From assembly GCA_028716975.1 (NCBI GenBank), contig JAQUOU010000002.1:50741-114740 (forward strand): 64,000 nucleotides of DNA. Direction: 5' to 3'. Of this stretch, positions 45,289 through 52,907 are shown in pieces. The position numbers and the translations under genes are program-made. The notes beneath the pieces are model-generated. The model saw only the letters and a list, made by a program, of their open reading frames with translations. It did not search any database and was not told where the DNA came from. Numbering within the stretch: position 1 is the stretch's first letter; each line of letters begins with the position of its first letter. The DNA comes from Methylobacter sp. GTDB taxonomy: Bacteria > Pseudomonadota > Gammaproteobacteria > Methylococcales > Methylomonadaceae.

Positions 45289-46659
45289 ATGACATATAAA
45301 GTAGTTGATGCACAAGTTACACCTGAAGGCCGTCTGGACGTTTTATCGAAACTGGAAGTCAGTAAGCTGCTTGACACCAGTCAAGGCGGTTTATACCGGA
45401 TATTCCGCAACTCATCGCTCGCCGTTCTGAACAGCAGCAGCGCTATGGATGACGGTAAGGAATTGCTGGATCGTTATCCCGGTTTCGAGATTCGGGTAAT
45501 TCAGCAGCAGCGGGGCATCAAGCTTGAGCTTAAGAATGCGCCGGCGCATGCTTTTGTTGACGGCAAGATAATTAAGGGTATCAATGAGCATCTGTTTGCA
45601 GTGCTCAGGGACATTATTTATGTCAGCGATGAAATCAACGATAACCCGAAGTTTGATATGGATACTTCGGAAGGCATTACGGATGCCGTGTTTCATATCC
45701 TGCGCAATGCAGAAATCCTGCGTCCCATGACTAATCCAAAGCTGGTGGTGTGTTGGGGAGGGCATTCTATTAGCCGTAAAGAATATGAATATACCAAACA
45801 GGTTGGCCATGAAATGGGCCTGCGCGGTCTGGATATTTGTACCGGCTGCGGGCCGGGCGCCATGAAAGGCCCGATGAAGGGCGCTACCATAGGACACGCT
45901 AAGCAGCGTATAAAAAACGGTCAATACTTAGGTATAACAGAACCGGGAATTATCGCGGCTGAATCACCCAATCCGATTGTCAATGACCTGGTTATTTTGC
46001 CTGATATTGAGAAACGCCTGGAAGCCTTCGTCCGCACCGGGCATGGCATTGTGGTGTTTCCCGGCGGCGCGGGCACAGCTGAAGAAATTCTCTATATACT
46101 GGGAATATTACTGCATCCCGATAATAAAGATATGCCGTTTCCCCTCATATTTTCAGGGCCTGACAGCGCAAGAGACTACTTTAATAATATTGATCAATTT
46201 ATTGACGGCACATTAGGCAAGGAAGCCCGTAAGCGATACAAAATCATCATTAACGATCCGGTGCAGGTGGCTTTGGATATGCAGGCAGGCATCAAAGAGG
46301 TGCGCGATTTTCGTAAGGAAACAGGTGATGCCTATTATTTCAACTGGTTGTTGAAGATCGATAAAGTATTTCAAAAGCCATTTATCCCGACTCATGAGAA
46401 CATGAGAAATCTCGCTTTGCACAAAAACCAGGATAATCACTTGCTTGCAGCTAATCTGCGGCGGGTGTTTTCAGGTATTGTAGCAGGCAATGTAAAAAAT
46501 GAAGGAATTCGCGCCATTCAGCAGTACGGTCATTTTGAAATATATGGCGATAGCCACATCATGAAGCTTATGGATTCATTATTGACATCTTTTGTTGAAC
46601 AGCATCGAATGAAACTGCCCGGGAAAAAATATTTACCCTGCTATCGGATTATCAAATAA
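45289..46659 (+). CDS. ppnN: Pyrimidine/purine nucleotide 5'-monophosphate nucleosidase (PpnN/YgdH)
   Basis: A LOG-family nucleosidase that releases the base from nucleoside monophosphates and is ppGpp-stimulated in E. coli. The product is 456 residues, with the PpnN-specific N-terminal domain (VTPEGRLDVLSKLEV), the LOG core CWGGHSI, CTGCGPGAMKGPMKGA and VVFPGGAGTAEEIL, and the C-terminal domain of PpnN. The ATG at 45289 follows AAAGGAA. It is a single-gene unit bracketed on both sides by inverted copies of the same MITE-like element. Confidence 0.94.
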   Translation: MTYKVVDAQVTPEGRLDVLSKLEVSKLLDTSQGGLYRIFRNSSLAVLNSSSAMDDGKELLDRYPGFEIRVIQQQRGIKLELKNAPAHAFVDGKIIKGINEHLFAVLRDIIYVSDEINDNPKFDMDTSEGITDAVFHILRNAEILRPMTNPKLVVCWGGHSISRKEYEYTKQVGHEMGLRGLDICTGCGPGAMKGPMKGATIGHAKQRIKNGQYLGITEPGIIAAESPNPIVNDLVILPDIEKRLEAFVRTGHGIVVFPGGAGTAEEILYILGILLHPDNKDMPFPLIFSGPDSARDYFNNIDQFIDGTLGKEARKRYKIIINDPVQVALDMQAGIKEVRDFRKETGDAYYFNWLLKIDKVFQKPFIPTHENMRNLALHKNQDNHLLAANLRRVFSGIVAGNVKNEGIRAIQQYGHFEIYGDSHIMKLMDSLLTSFVEQHRMKLPGKKYLPCYRIIK

Positions 46660-46678
46660 AAAGCGGAACTTTGGATGC

Positions 46679-46807
46679 TTAAGGGAACCTCTAAAAATTG
46701 CACTTCGACAAGCTCAGTGCGAACGGTGGTTCATTAAAATCAGTGACTTATCCGTTCGTGCTGAGCTTGTCGAAGCATAAACGGATAATTTTTAGAGGTT
46801 CCCTTAA
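46679..46807. repeat. MITE-like element, family A copy 2 (downstream of ppnN)
   Basis: 129 bp with a perfect 21-bp terminal inverted repeat (46679-46699 and 46787-46807, outer ends TTAAGGGAACC). The interior has the same two palindromic modules as copy 1, in opposite orientation. It begins 20 bp after the ppnN stop codon and could double as its transcription terminator, because the whole element can fold back on itself. Confidence 0.87.
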
Positions 46808-46878
46808 GTTGTTTCAAGATGAAAGCAGGGGAGGAGAGTTATGAAAGAAGTCTCTGTCCGGCCGGAAGATTTAATGTA

Positions 46879-47634
46879 TTAGCTGTGAACAAGATCTTCC
46901 AGATGATGGATATTGCGTTTGTAGCCCAGAATATGGTCGTAAGTTTCTTTCTCGGCCCGGTAGCATCGGCAAGAAGCAGCTTCAAGTCCGTCGCGGTCGA
47001 GAATAGTGACATCGCCCCGATGGTAACTGATAAGTTTTTGCTTCTGTAAGGAACTCGCGGCTTTAGTGACTCCGACGCGACGCACACCCAACATATAGGC
47101 CAGGAACACATGCGTAACATGAAATGTATCGGAGTGCGCGCGATCCTGGGTCATCAATAACCATCGCGCGAGCCGTGCTTCTACTACATGGAAGCGGGTG
47201 CAGGCGGCAGTTTGAGCGAGCTGGCTTATCAATACATACAGGTAAAGATTCAACTCCCGTTGTAAAGCCGCGCTGCGTTCAAGTTCCTGAAGGAACGAGG
47301 CCACATTCATCCGTAATGCCGGTCCTGAGCTTTGGACCAGGGCGAGAAAAGGAGATACTTCCACACCGAGCATGAGCGGGATACCGAGCATGCCTTCATT
47401 GCCAATTAATCCTACTTCCAGGCTCGCGCTGCCTTCAAGCCGGGTCACTAAAGAAATGGAACTGTTAATGGGAAAATAAACGTGGAGAATAAGTTCTCCA
47501 GGCTTGTAAATGACATCAGCAAACATTAGTTCGACCAATTCACAATGCGCAAGCAGCCTTTCCCGGTCTTTGCCGGGTAATGCTGCCAATAGACGATTAA
47601 TAGTGTTCACCTGTTGTTTAAATGGCACGGGCAC
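46879..47634 (-). CDS. Crp/Fnr family transcriptional regulator
   Basis: A 251-residue regulator, ATG at 47634. Residues about 20-135 form a cNMP-binding-type beta roll (YFPINSSISLVTRLEG). The dimer helix follows (ELNLYLYVLISQLAQTAAC), then a winged-helix domain (LARWLLMTQDR, LAYMLGVRRVGVTKAASSLQKQKLISY). The RRVGVT helix stands for the DNA-recognition helix. The N-terminal Cys cluster of Fnr is absent, so it is not an oxygen-sensing iron-sulfur protein. The cNMP-contact residues are not clearly conserved. It may control the neighbouring stress-type genes. Confidence 0.85.
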   Translation of the reverse strand: MPVPFKQQVNTINRLLAALPGKDRERLLAHCELVELMFADVIYKPGELILHVYFPINSSISLVTRLEGSASLEVGLIGNEGMLGIPLMLGVEVSPFLALVQSSGPALRMNVASFLQELERSAALQRELNLYLYVLISQLAQTAACTRFHVVEARLARWLLMTQDRAHSDTFHVTHVFLAYMLGVRRVGVTKAASSLQKQKLISYHRGDVTILDRDGLEAASCRCYRAEKETYDHILGYKRNIHHLEDLVHS

Positions 47635-48021
47635 CCTCCAGCAGGGTTGGAAAATGCAAACACAAAGCCCAAAAACGGATCACAACAGCAATCCCTATGT
47701 TGAATAGTGACTTCATGGATGGAATCGCTATATTCGTTCCGATTGGGTAAGAAAACTACAGTAGTAATTTTCCAGGGTCTGTACGCTGGCACACCGATAT
47801 AAAGGGAACAAATTTTCTATACTGTCATGTAAGTTTAAAGATTTTTATTATTGCAGCAGTTCGGAATAAGGCTGGGGGATTAGTTTTAACCCCGACGAGG
47901 CTGAGTATTCGCAAGGATAGGGCAACTGACGGAGTCACTTCAGATGCCGTATAAACAGTAAGCATTTTGAAAAATTACAAAAATAAATTCTATCGCTAAA
48001 TTGTTTTCAGGGGAGAGAGAA
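47635..48021. other. Intergenic region between the Crp/Fnr and rlpA-like genes
   Basis: 387 bp, with no gene supported. There is a small inverted repeat GGGG/CCCC around 47873-47893 and AT-rich stretches. Promoters for both divergent genes are expected but not identified. Confidence 0.45.
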
Positions 48022-48681
48022 ATGTTGCATTTAATAATCCAATATCAAGAGTTGGACATGGACAATAAAGGCCGGTTGACTTCCGGCTATTACCGTATTG
48101 CCAGGAATTTCAAGTCGATAATTAGCCGGGGAAGGCTTCCGAAGCGGTTCTCCGATTATTTAGTCACAGGATTGGTTTGCGGGCTGATATTATCCGGATG
48201 CAGTTCCGAACGCTCTGGCGACCAAGCAAAACAAATGTCGCAAGATAAAGAAGTTAAGGAAAATATTAATATTACACCGGGCCATAAGGAGATCGGCGAA
48301 GCCTCATGGTATGGGCCTGGATTTCATGGACAGGAGACCGCCAACGGCGATACTTTTGATCAAAAAAAGTTAACTGCCGCGCATCCGACATTGCCGCTGG
48401 GAACTAAAGCCCAAGTGACTAATCTTGAAAATAACAAGAAAGTCCAGGTCACCATCAATGATCGCGGACCATACACTGAGGATCGAGCTATCGATCTTTC
48501 CCGCGCAGCAGCTAAAAAACTGGACATGGTAAAAGGAGGCACAACCAAAGTAAAGATTGAAACGAAGCCGGTCAAGAAGAAAAAATCAACCGCAAAGTCA
48601 TTGGCCAAGAAGAAAAAATCGGCCACCAAATCGTCTGTAAAGAAAAAAAAGTCTTCCGCCAAGTCCCGAAAAACCCAATAA
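48022..48681 (+). CDS. RlpA family septal-ring lipoprotein with Lys-rich C-terminal repeats
   Basis: 219 residues from ATG 48022 (GGGGAGAGAG upstream). A basic N-terminal region is followed by a hydrophobic stretch and lipobox (YLVTGLVCGLILSGC). The leader before the Cys (about 60 residues) is unusually long, so a later start such as 48058 is possible. The double-psi barrel domain spans about 95-180: GEASWYGPGFHGQETANGD and VTINDRGPYTEDRAIDLSRAA. It lacks a SPOR domain. The end is three KKKKS-containing repeats resembling histone-H1-type tails. RlpA proteins act on peptidoglycan at the septum; this tail could bind acidic polymers. Confidence 0.82.
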   Translation: MLHLIIQYQELDMDNKGRLTSGYYRIARNFKSIISRGRLPKRFSDYLVTGLVCGLILSGCSSERSGDQAKQMSQDKEVKENINITPGHKEIGEASWYGPGFHGQETANGDTFDQKKLTAAHPTLPLGTKAQVTNLENNKKVQVTINDRGPYTEDRAIDLSRAAAKKLDMVKGGTTKVKIETKPVKKKKSTAKSLAKKKKSATKSSVKKKKSSAKSRKTQ

Positions 48682-48786
48682 AATTTATGCCGGTGAGTTG
48701 ATACCAGGCCGGCAATAATACTTTTTCAGCTTTTATTATCGTAGCCTGTGCTTTACCGCGCTCCTGCTTAATTCTAAAAAACGCAA

Positions 48787-48877
48787 TTGAGCATATCAAA
48801 ATCCCGTTCGGCCTGAGCCCTTCGGCTACGCTCAGGAGAGCCTCCTCGAAGAGTGGACGGGATTTTGATATGCTCAA
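48787..48877. repeat. Palindromic repeat element C1
   Basis: 91 bp with a perfect 21-bp inverted repeat (48787-48807 and 48857-48877, outer ends TTGAGCATAT). The interior holds the CCTGAGCCCTTCGG...CTCAGGAGAG module of this genome's repeat family. It can fold into a long hairpin. Confidence 0.8.
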
Positions 48878-48890
48878 CCAATGGGTGGAA

Positions 48891-48941
48891 GAGTGAAATC
48901 CGTTCATGCTTCGACAAGCTCAGCACGAACGGATTTCACTC
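48891..48941. repeat. Palindromic repeat element C2
   Basis: 51 bp: GAGTGAAATCCGTTC at 48891-48905 and GAACGGATTTCACTC at 48927-48941 are a perfect 15-bp inverted repeat around a GCTTCGACAAGCTCAGCAC-type core. It lies 13 bp from C1. Confidence 0.8.
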
Positions 48942-49083
48942 GCTCTAACTGATTTTTTTAGGTTAATGCGGCAATAATTTATAAAATGGTTAGCAGACAA
49001 GTCCGGTCAGCAGAAATTGCCGGCATATAACTGTTAGTGATCATATAAATCCTCATAGGTCGGCTTTATTGGATGTAGAATAA

Positions 49084-50217
49084 GTGCAAATACCCATAAA
49101 AACTGTCTCATTATTAATGACAACACAAGCCGAATTCGTAAATTTACAATTTTTTAGAGAGCGCTTTAAACGTTTTTTGCCAAATTCCCAAGCTGTTTCA
49201 CTGGCGTTTATTTTAATTGTCAGTTTTGTCCTGATTTATTCATTATCGGGTGTATTGATGCCTGTTTTTGCCTCAATCATCTTGGCTTATCTGCTGGACG
49301 GGTTGGTGAGTAAGGCAGAAAGCATGAACTTACCCCGTCTGCCGGCCGTATGCCTGGTATTTTCAGTTTTTATGACCTGTTTGATATTTTTATTATTTTA
49401 CTTAATGCCGATTGTGTCCCAACAGGCTGTAGAGCTTGTCCAGCATATTCCGGATATTATCAGAAGAGCGCAGACTGAAATCATGCGGTTGCCTAAAATG
49501 TATCCGCAGTTTATTTCAGAGAGCAAAATTCGGGAAATAATGTTTGCAGTGCAAGATGAGCTGTTAACCTATGGACATAATATGTTATCGGTATCAGCGG
49601 CCTCTGTAGTGGGCGTGGTCAGCGCCATGATTTATCTTTTCCTGGTGCCGATGATGGTGTTTTTCTTTTTAAAAGATAAGCGATTGCTGGTTGATTGGTT
49701 TTTGCAGTTTATGCCCAGGGACAGGTATTTGACAGTGCGGGTCTGGGAAGAGGTGAATGTACAGATGAGTAATTATGTGCGAGGGAAATGTGCCGAAGTT
49801 TTTATTCTCTGGTTTGTCAGTTACGTCACCTTTACGACGATGGACTTGAATTATGCCATGTTGCTGGCAGTTTTAATGGGTTTATCGGTGATTATTCCTT
49901 ATGTTGGCGCAACGTTAGTCACTTTTCCGGTTTTTGCCGTTGCTTATTTTCAATGGGGATTAAGCGAAGATCATTTTATGTATATTGTTATTGCTTATTC
50001 AATTATCCAGGCATTAGACGGGGTAATATTAGTACCGATATTATTTTCCGAAGCGGTTAATCTGCATGCTATTGCAATTATCGTTGCTATCCTGTTCTTC
50101 GGCGGGCTTTGGGGCTTCTGGGGAGTGTTTTTCGCTATTCCTTTAGCGACGGTTGTTAAAGCGGTTTTGACTGCCTGGCCCAGAATTGGAGATAAAAGTT
50201 CGGAGATTATTTGTTAA
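49084..50217 (+). CDS. AI-2E family transporter (second copy)
   Basis: A 377-residue permease of the PerM/AI-2E family, with GTG start at 49084 or ATG at 49117. Hydrophobic segments are at about residues 40-75, 85-110, 170-200 and a C-terminal block 235-365. The family end motif is present (DGVILVPILFSEAVNLHAIAIIVAILFFGGLWGFWG). It is a paralogue, not a recent duplicate, of the protein at 10402-11448. The last 19 bases, including the stop codon, are tandemly duplicated immediately downstream. Confidence 0.88.
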   Translation: MQIPIKTVSLLMTTQAEFVNLQFFRERFKRFLPNSQAVSLAFILIVSFVLIYSLSGVLMPVFASIILAYLLDGLVSKAESMNLPRLPAVCLVFSVFMTCLIFLLFYLMPIVSQQAVELVQHIPDIIRRAQTEIMRLPKMYPQFISESKIREIMFAVQDELLTYGHNMLSVSAASVVGVVSAMIYLFLVPMMVFFFLKDKRLLVDWFLQFMPRDRYLTVRVWEEVNVQMSNYVRGKCAEVFILWFVSYVTFTTMDLNYAMLLAVLMGLSVIIPYVGATLVTFPVFAVAYFQWGLSEDHFMYIVIAYSIIQALDGVILVPILFSEAVNLHAIAIIVAILFFGGLWGFWGVFFAIPLATVVKAVLTAWPRIGDKSSEIIC

Positions 50218-50236
50218 TTCGGAGATTATTTGTTAA
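50199..50236. repeat. Perfect 19-bp tandem duplication over a stop codon
   Basis: TTCGGAGATTATTTGTTAA occurs at 50199-50217 and again at 50218-50236. The first copy ends with the stop codon of the AI-2E transporter. It looks like recent replication slippage. Confidence 0.9.
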
Positions 50237-50310
50237 TAAGAGTAACTTGAAAACTGAAAGAGCGACCTTATGGCTGAGGTTGCCCCTATACAGCTTTTTA
50301 TCTTGCGCCT

Positions 50311-51729
50311 TTATAAAATATCCGAAGCGAAGTCCGCCAAGCGTGACCTTTCCCCTCGGCGTAAAGTGATATGGGCGCCATGCGGCCAGGTTTTAAAACG
50401 ATCCACTACATAGGTTAAACCGGAAGTTGTCGCTGTTAAATAAGGCGTGTCTATTTGCGACAGGTTGCCGATACAAATTATTTTTGTGCCGGGGCCGGCT
50501 CGGGTAATCAGGGTTTTCATTTGTTTTGAGGTCAGATTCTGGGCTTCATCAATGATCAGGAATCGATTCAGGAAGGTCCTCCCGCGCATAAAATTAAGCG
50601 ACCTGATTTTGACCCGGTTCATGAGTATATTATTGGTTGCGCCTTGCTCCCATTCATTTTGTCCGGAACGGCTCCCCAGCAGCTCAAGATTATCAATTAA
50701 TGCTCCCATCCAGGGCGCCATTTTTTCTTCTTCGGTGCCGGGCAGAAATCCGATATCTTCGCCGATAGGAACGGTTTCCCGGGTCATGATAATTTCGTGG
50801 TAAATTTTATGCTCCATGGTCATGGTGAGCCCTGCGGCCAAAGCCAGCAAGGTTTTGCCTGTACCGGCGGTGCCCAATAAGGTAACAAAATCAATTTCAG
50901 GATCCAACAAGACATTAAGGGCGAAATTCTGCTCCCGATTTCTTGCAGTAATTCCCCAGACGTTGTTGTATTTTGTACGATAATCTCTTGCCAGCTCCAA
51001 TATCGCAACCTGGCCTGTGCAAGATCTGACGATGGCTTCAAAATTTGATTCATCCTCTATATACAAGTACTGGTTCGGGTACCATTCAGAGACCAAAGGG
51101 TCTTCCAGCTTGTAAAATGTCCTGTTTTTTTCCTGCCAGGATTCCATTTTTGTGCCGTGTTCCTCCCAGAAATCACTATTCAGGGCTGTGGCGCCGCTAT
51201 ATAACAGGTCTATGTCGTCAAGCGTCTGGTCATTGTGATAGTCTTCGGCAGGTAACTCTAAAGTGGCTGCCTTGATGCGCATATTGATATCTTTGGATAC
51301 CAGAATGACGTTGATTTCGGGCAGCTCTTTAGTGAGAGTCAAAACAACGCTGAGTATTGAGTTATCCGCAAGATTACCCGGCATGCTGTCCGGAAGCAGT
51401 GACGTCATGGCGCTGGTTTGAAAATATAAACGCCCGGCACTGTTAGCGCCATTTGTATTCGAGCCAAATTCCAGGCGCGATAAGGGCAGGCCGTTATTGA
51501 TGGTTTGCTGGTTCGCATCCCTGATTAATTCATCCAGGAACCGGCTGACCTGCCTTACATTGCGTGCTACTTCAGTTAAGCCTTTTTTGGAATGATCCAG
51601 TTCTTCCAGGACGATCATGGGAATAAAAATATCATGCTCCTGGAAGCGGAAGATGGCCGCGGGATCATGCATCAGGATATTGGTATCTAAAACAAACAGC
51701 TTTTTATCCGGCGTTGTTTGAATATTCAT
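50311..51729 (-). CDS. PhoH family protein: PIN domain plus PhoH ATPase
   Basis: A 472-residue two-domain protein. Residues about 8-150 are a PIN nuclease fold with acidic residues (VLDTNILMHDP, MIVLEELDHSKKG, LVSKDINMRIKA). Residues about 250-470 are the PhoH ATPase: Walker A LGTAGTGKTLLALAAG, Walker B RFLIIDEAQNLT, and the FMRGRTFLNRF motif. PIN-PhoH (PhoH2-type) proteins act as ATP-dependent RNA unwinding and cleaving enzymes. ATG at 51729; bcp ends just upstream and is on the same strand. Confidence 0.92.
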   Translation of the reverse strand: MNIQTTPDKKLFVLDTNILMHDPAAIFRFQEHDIFIPMIVLEELDHSKKGLTEVARNVRQVSRFLDELIRDANQQTINNGLPLSRLEFGSNTNGANSAGRLYFQTSAMTSLLPDSMPGNLADNSILSVVLTLTKELPEINVILVSKDINMRIKAATLELPAEDYHNDQTLDDIDLLYSGATALNSDFWEEHGTKMESWQEKNRTFYKLEDPLVSEWYPNQYLYIEDESNFEAIVRSCTGQVAILELARDYRTKYNNVWGITARNREQNFALNVLLDPEIDFVTLLGTAGTGKTLLALAAGLTMTMEHKIYHEIIMTRETVPIGEDIGFLPGTEEEKMAPWMGALIDNLELLGSRSGQNEWEQGATNNILMNRVKIRSLNFMRGRTFLNRFLIIDEAQNLTSKQMKTLITRAGPGTKIICIGNLSQIDTPYLTATTSGLTYVVDRFKTWPHGAHITLRRGERSRLADFASDIL

Positions 51730-51735
51730 TATGAT

Positions 51736-52212
51736 TCAGTTATCGGTGATTTTACTTAAAGCCTGCAGGATTTCTTCGCAATGGCTTTTAACTTTTACTT
51801 TACGCCATTCACGAACCAGCAGACCTTCGGGGCCGACTAGAAAAGTGCTGCGTTCAATTCCTCGAACCTGCTTGCCGTACATGTTTTTCATTTTGATGAC
51901 ATCAAATAACTGGCACAGCGTTTCATTGGAGTCTGATAGAAGATCAAAAGGAAATTCCTGTTTACACTTAAATCCTTCATGGCTGCGAACAGTATCGCGC
52001 GATACGCCTAAAATCACGGCATTTAATGCGTCAAACTTTGCTATATTGTCCCTAAAATCCTGGCCTTCCTGAGTGCAGCCGGGCGTGTTATCTTTTGGAT
52101 AGAAATAAAGAATGACATATTTGCCCCGGTAATCAGCCAGTTTGACGGTTTTATTGCCGGTGGAGGAAACTTCAAAATCAGGTACGGTACTGCCTATATT
52201 TATTTGAGTCAT
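51736..52212 (-). CDS. bcp: Thioredoxin-dependent thiol peroxidase (Bcp/PrxQ)
   Basis: A 158-residue peroxiredoxin that reduces hydroperoxides. The peroxidatic Cys is in KDNTPGCTQEGQDFRDN near residue 46. The resolving Cys five residues later, present in E. coli Bcp, is replaced (Glu-Gly-Gln region), so this would be a 1-Cys enzyme or one that uses another Cys, for example in ETLCQLFDV. It follows the GcvR-like gene by seven bases, the same pair as in E. coli. Confidence 0.92.
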   Translation of the reverse strand: MTQINIGSTVPDFEVSSTGNKTVKLADYRGKYVILYFYPKDNTPGCTQEGQDFRDNIAKFDALNAVILGVSRDTVRSHEGFKCKQEFPFDLLSDSNETLCQLFDVIKMKNMYGKQVRGIERSTFLVGPEGLLVREWRKVKVKSHCEEILQALSKITDN

Positions 52213-52219
52213 TATTAAG

Positions 52220-52744
52220 CTATCGTTTTATGGGTTCAAGAATGGCGTCTATATTTGACTGATCGCAGAACTCCAAAAATTCTTCCCGTAGCGAAAGCAA
52301 GTGAAGCTGGGGAGGAATCAGAATTACAAACTTGGTCGAGAACACAGACGTTTGAATATAGGGAGCCTGATAGCAGCTACCCGTGATTTCTTCAATCTCT
52401 ATTTCCCGGTCAAACAGAAAAGAGGTAATGGATTCTATAACGTTATCACGATCCAGCGATATGGTTTCCAATGAATAGGGAAGACAATCCTTGCCCTTAT
52501 CTTTTTGATCGGGCCGGAAGGTATGAATTTTGATCTCCAGGCGTTTCTGGATGAAGTCCAGGGTATTTTCAAGTTTGGCAACCTGGTTCCAGTTGCCTTG
52601 AATAAGCAGATAGGCCGCTGTAGACTGGGCTAGCCGCGATAATCTTATTTCGAGAATATGGCATTTACAGTCGCGTATTGCCGGCAATATTTCTGCAATA
52701 AAATTTGTTTGGGTGTTACCTAAGGCAGTGAGAGTTATTTGCAT
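52220..52744 (-). CDS. gcvR: ACT-domain protein, GcvR-like
   Basis: A 174-residue protein of two tandem ACT-like domains (about 1-75 and 92-172). The N-terminal ITLTALGNTQTNFIAEILPAIRDCKCHILEIRLSRLA is characteristic of the GcvR family. E. coli GcvR represses the glycine cleavage operon by binding GcvA in the absence of glycine. Position directly before bcp supports the assignment. No gcv gene is in the window, and the partner is unknown. Confidence 0.85.
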   Translation of the reverse strand: MQITLTALGNTQTNFIAEILPAIRDCKCHILEIRLSRLAQSTAAYLLIQGNWNQVAKLENTLDFIQKRLEIKIHTFRPDQKDKGKDCLPYSLETISLDRDNVIESITSFLFDREIEIEEITGSCYQAPYIQTSVFSTKFVILIPPQLHLLSLREEFLEFCDQSNIDAILEPIKR

Positions 52745-52907
52745 ATTTATAATTTAAATTTTTTAAGAAGTTTATCATTAATGGATAACACTTTACGAAC
52801 GTTAAGCTTTACAAACCTTAAAATTAAAGAAAATTGTTTTTTAGGTTAACAAACAATAAATATCATAGCTAAGCTTTAGTTTACCTTATTCCCATCAAGA
52901 GCCCGAA

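Larger units (their letters stand above)
48682..49083. other. Intergenic region dominated by two palindromic repeats
   Basis: 402 bp between rlpA-like and AI-2E transporter genes. Apart from the two hairpin elements listed separately (48787-48877 and 48891-48941), nothing is recognised. No gene. Confidence 0.55.

Noticed and set aside
49084..50217. Recent duplication of the AI-2E transporter genes
   Set aside because: The two proteins differ in length and share little beyond family motifs, so they are old paralogues.
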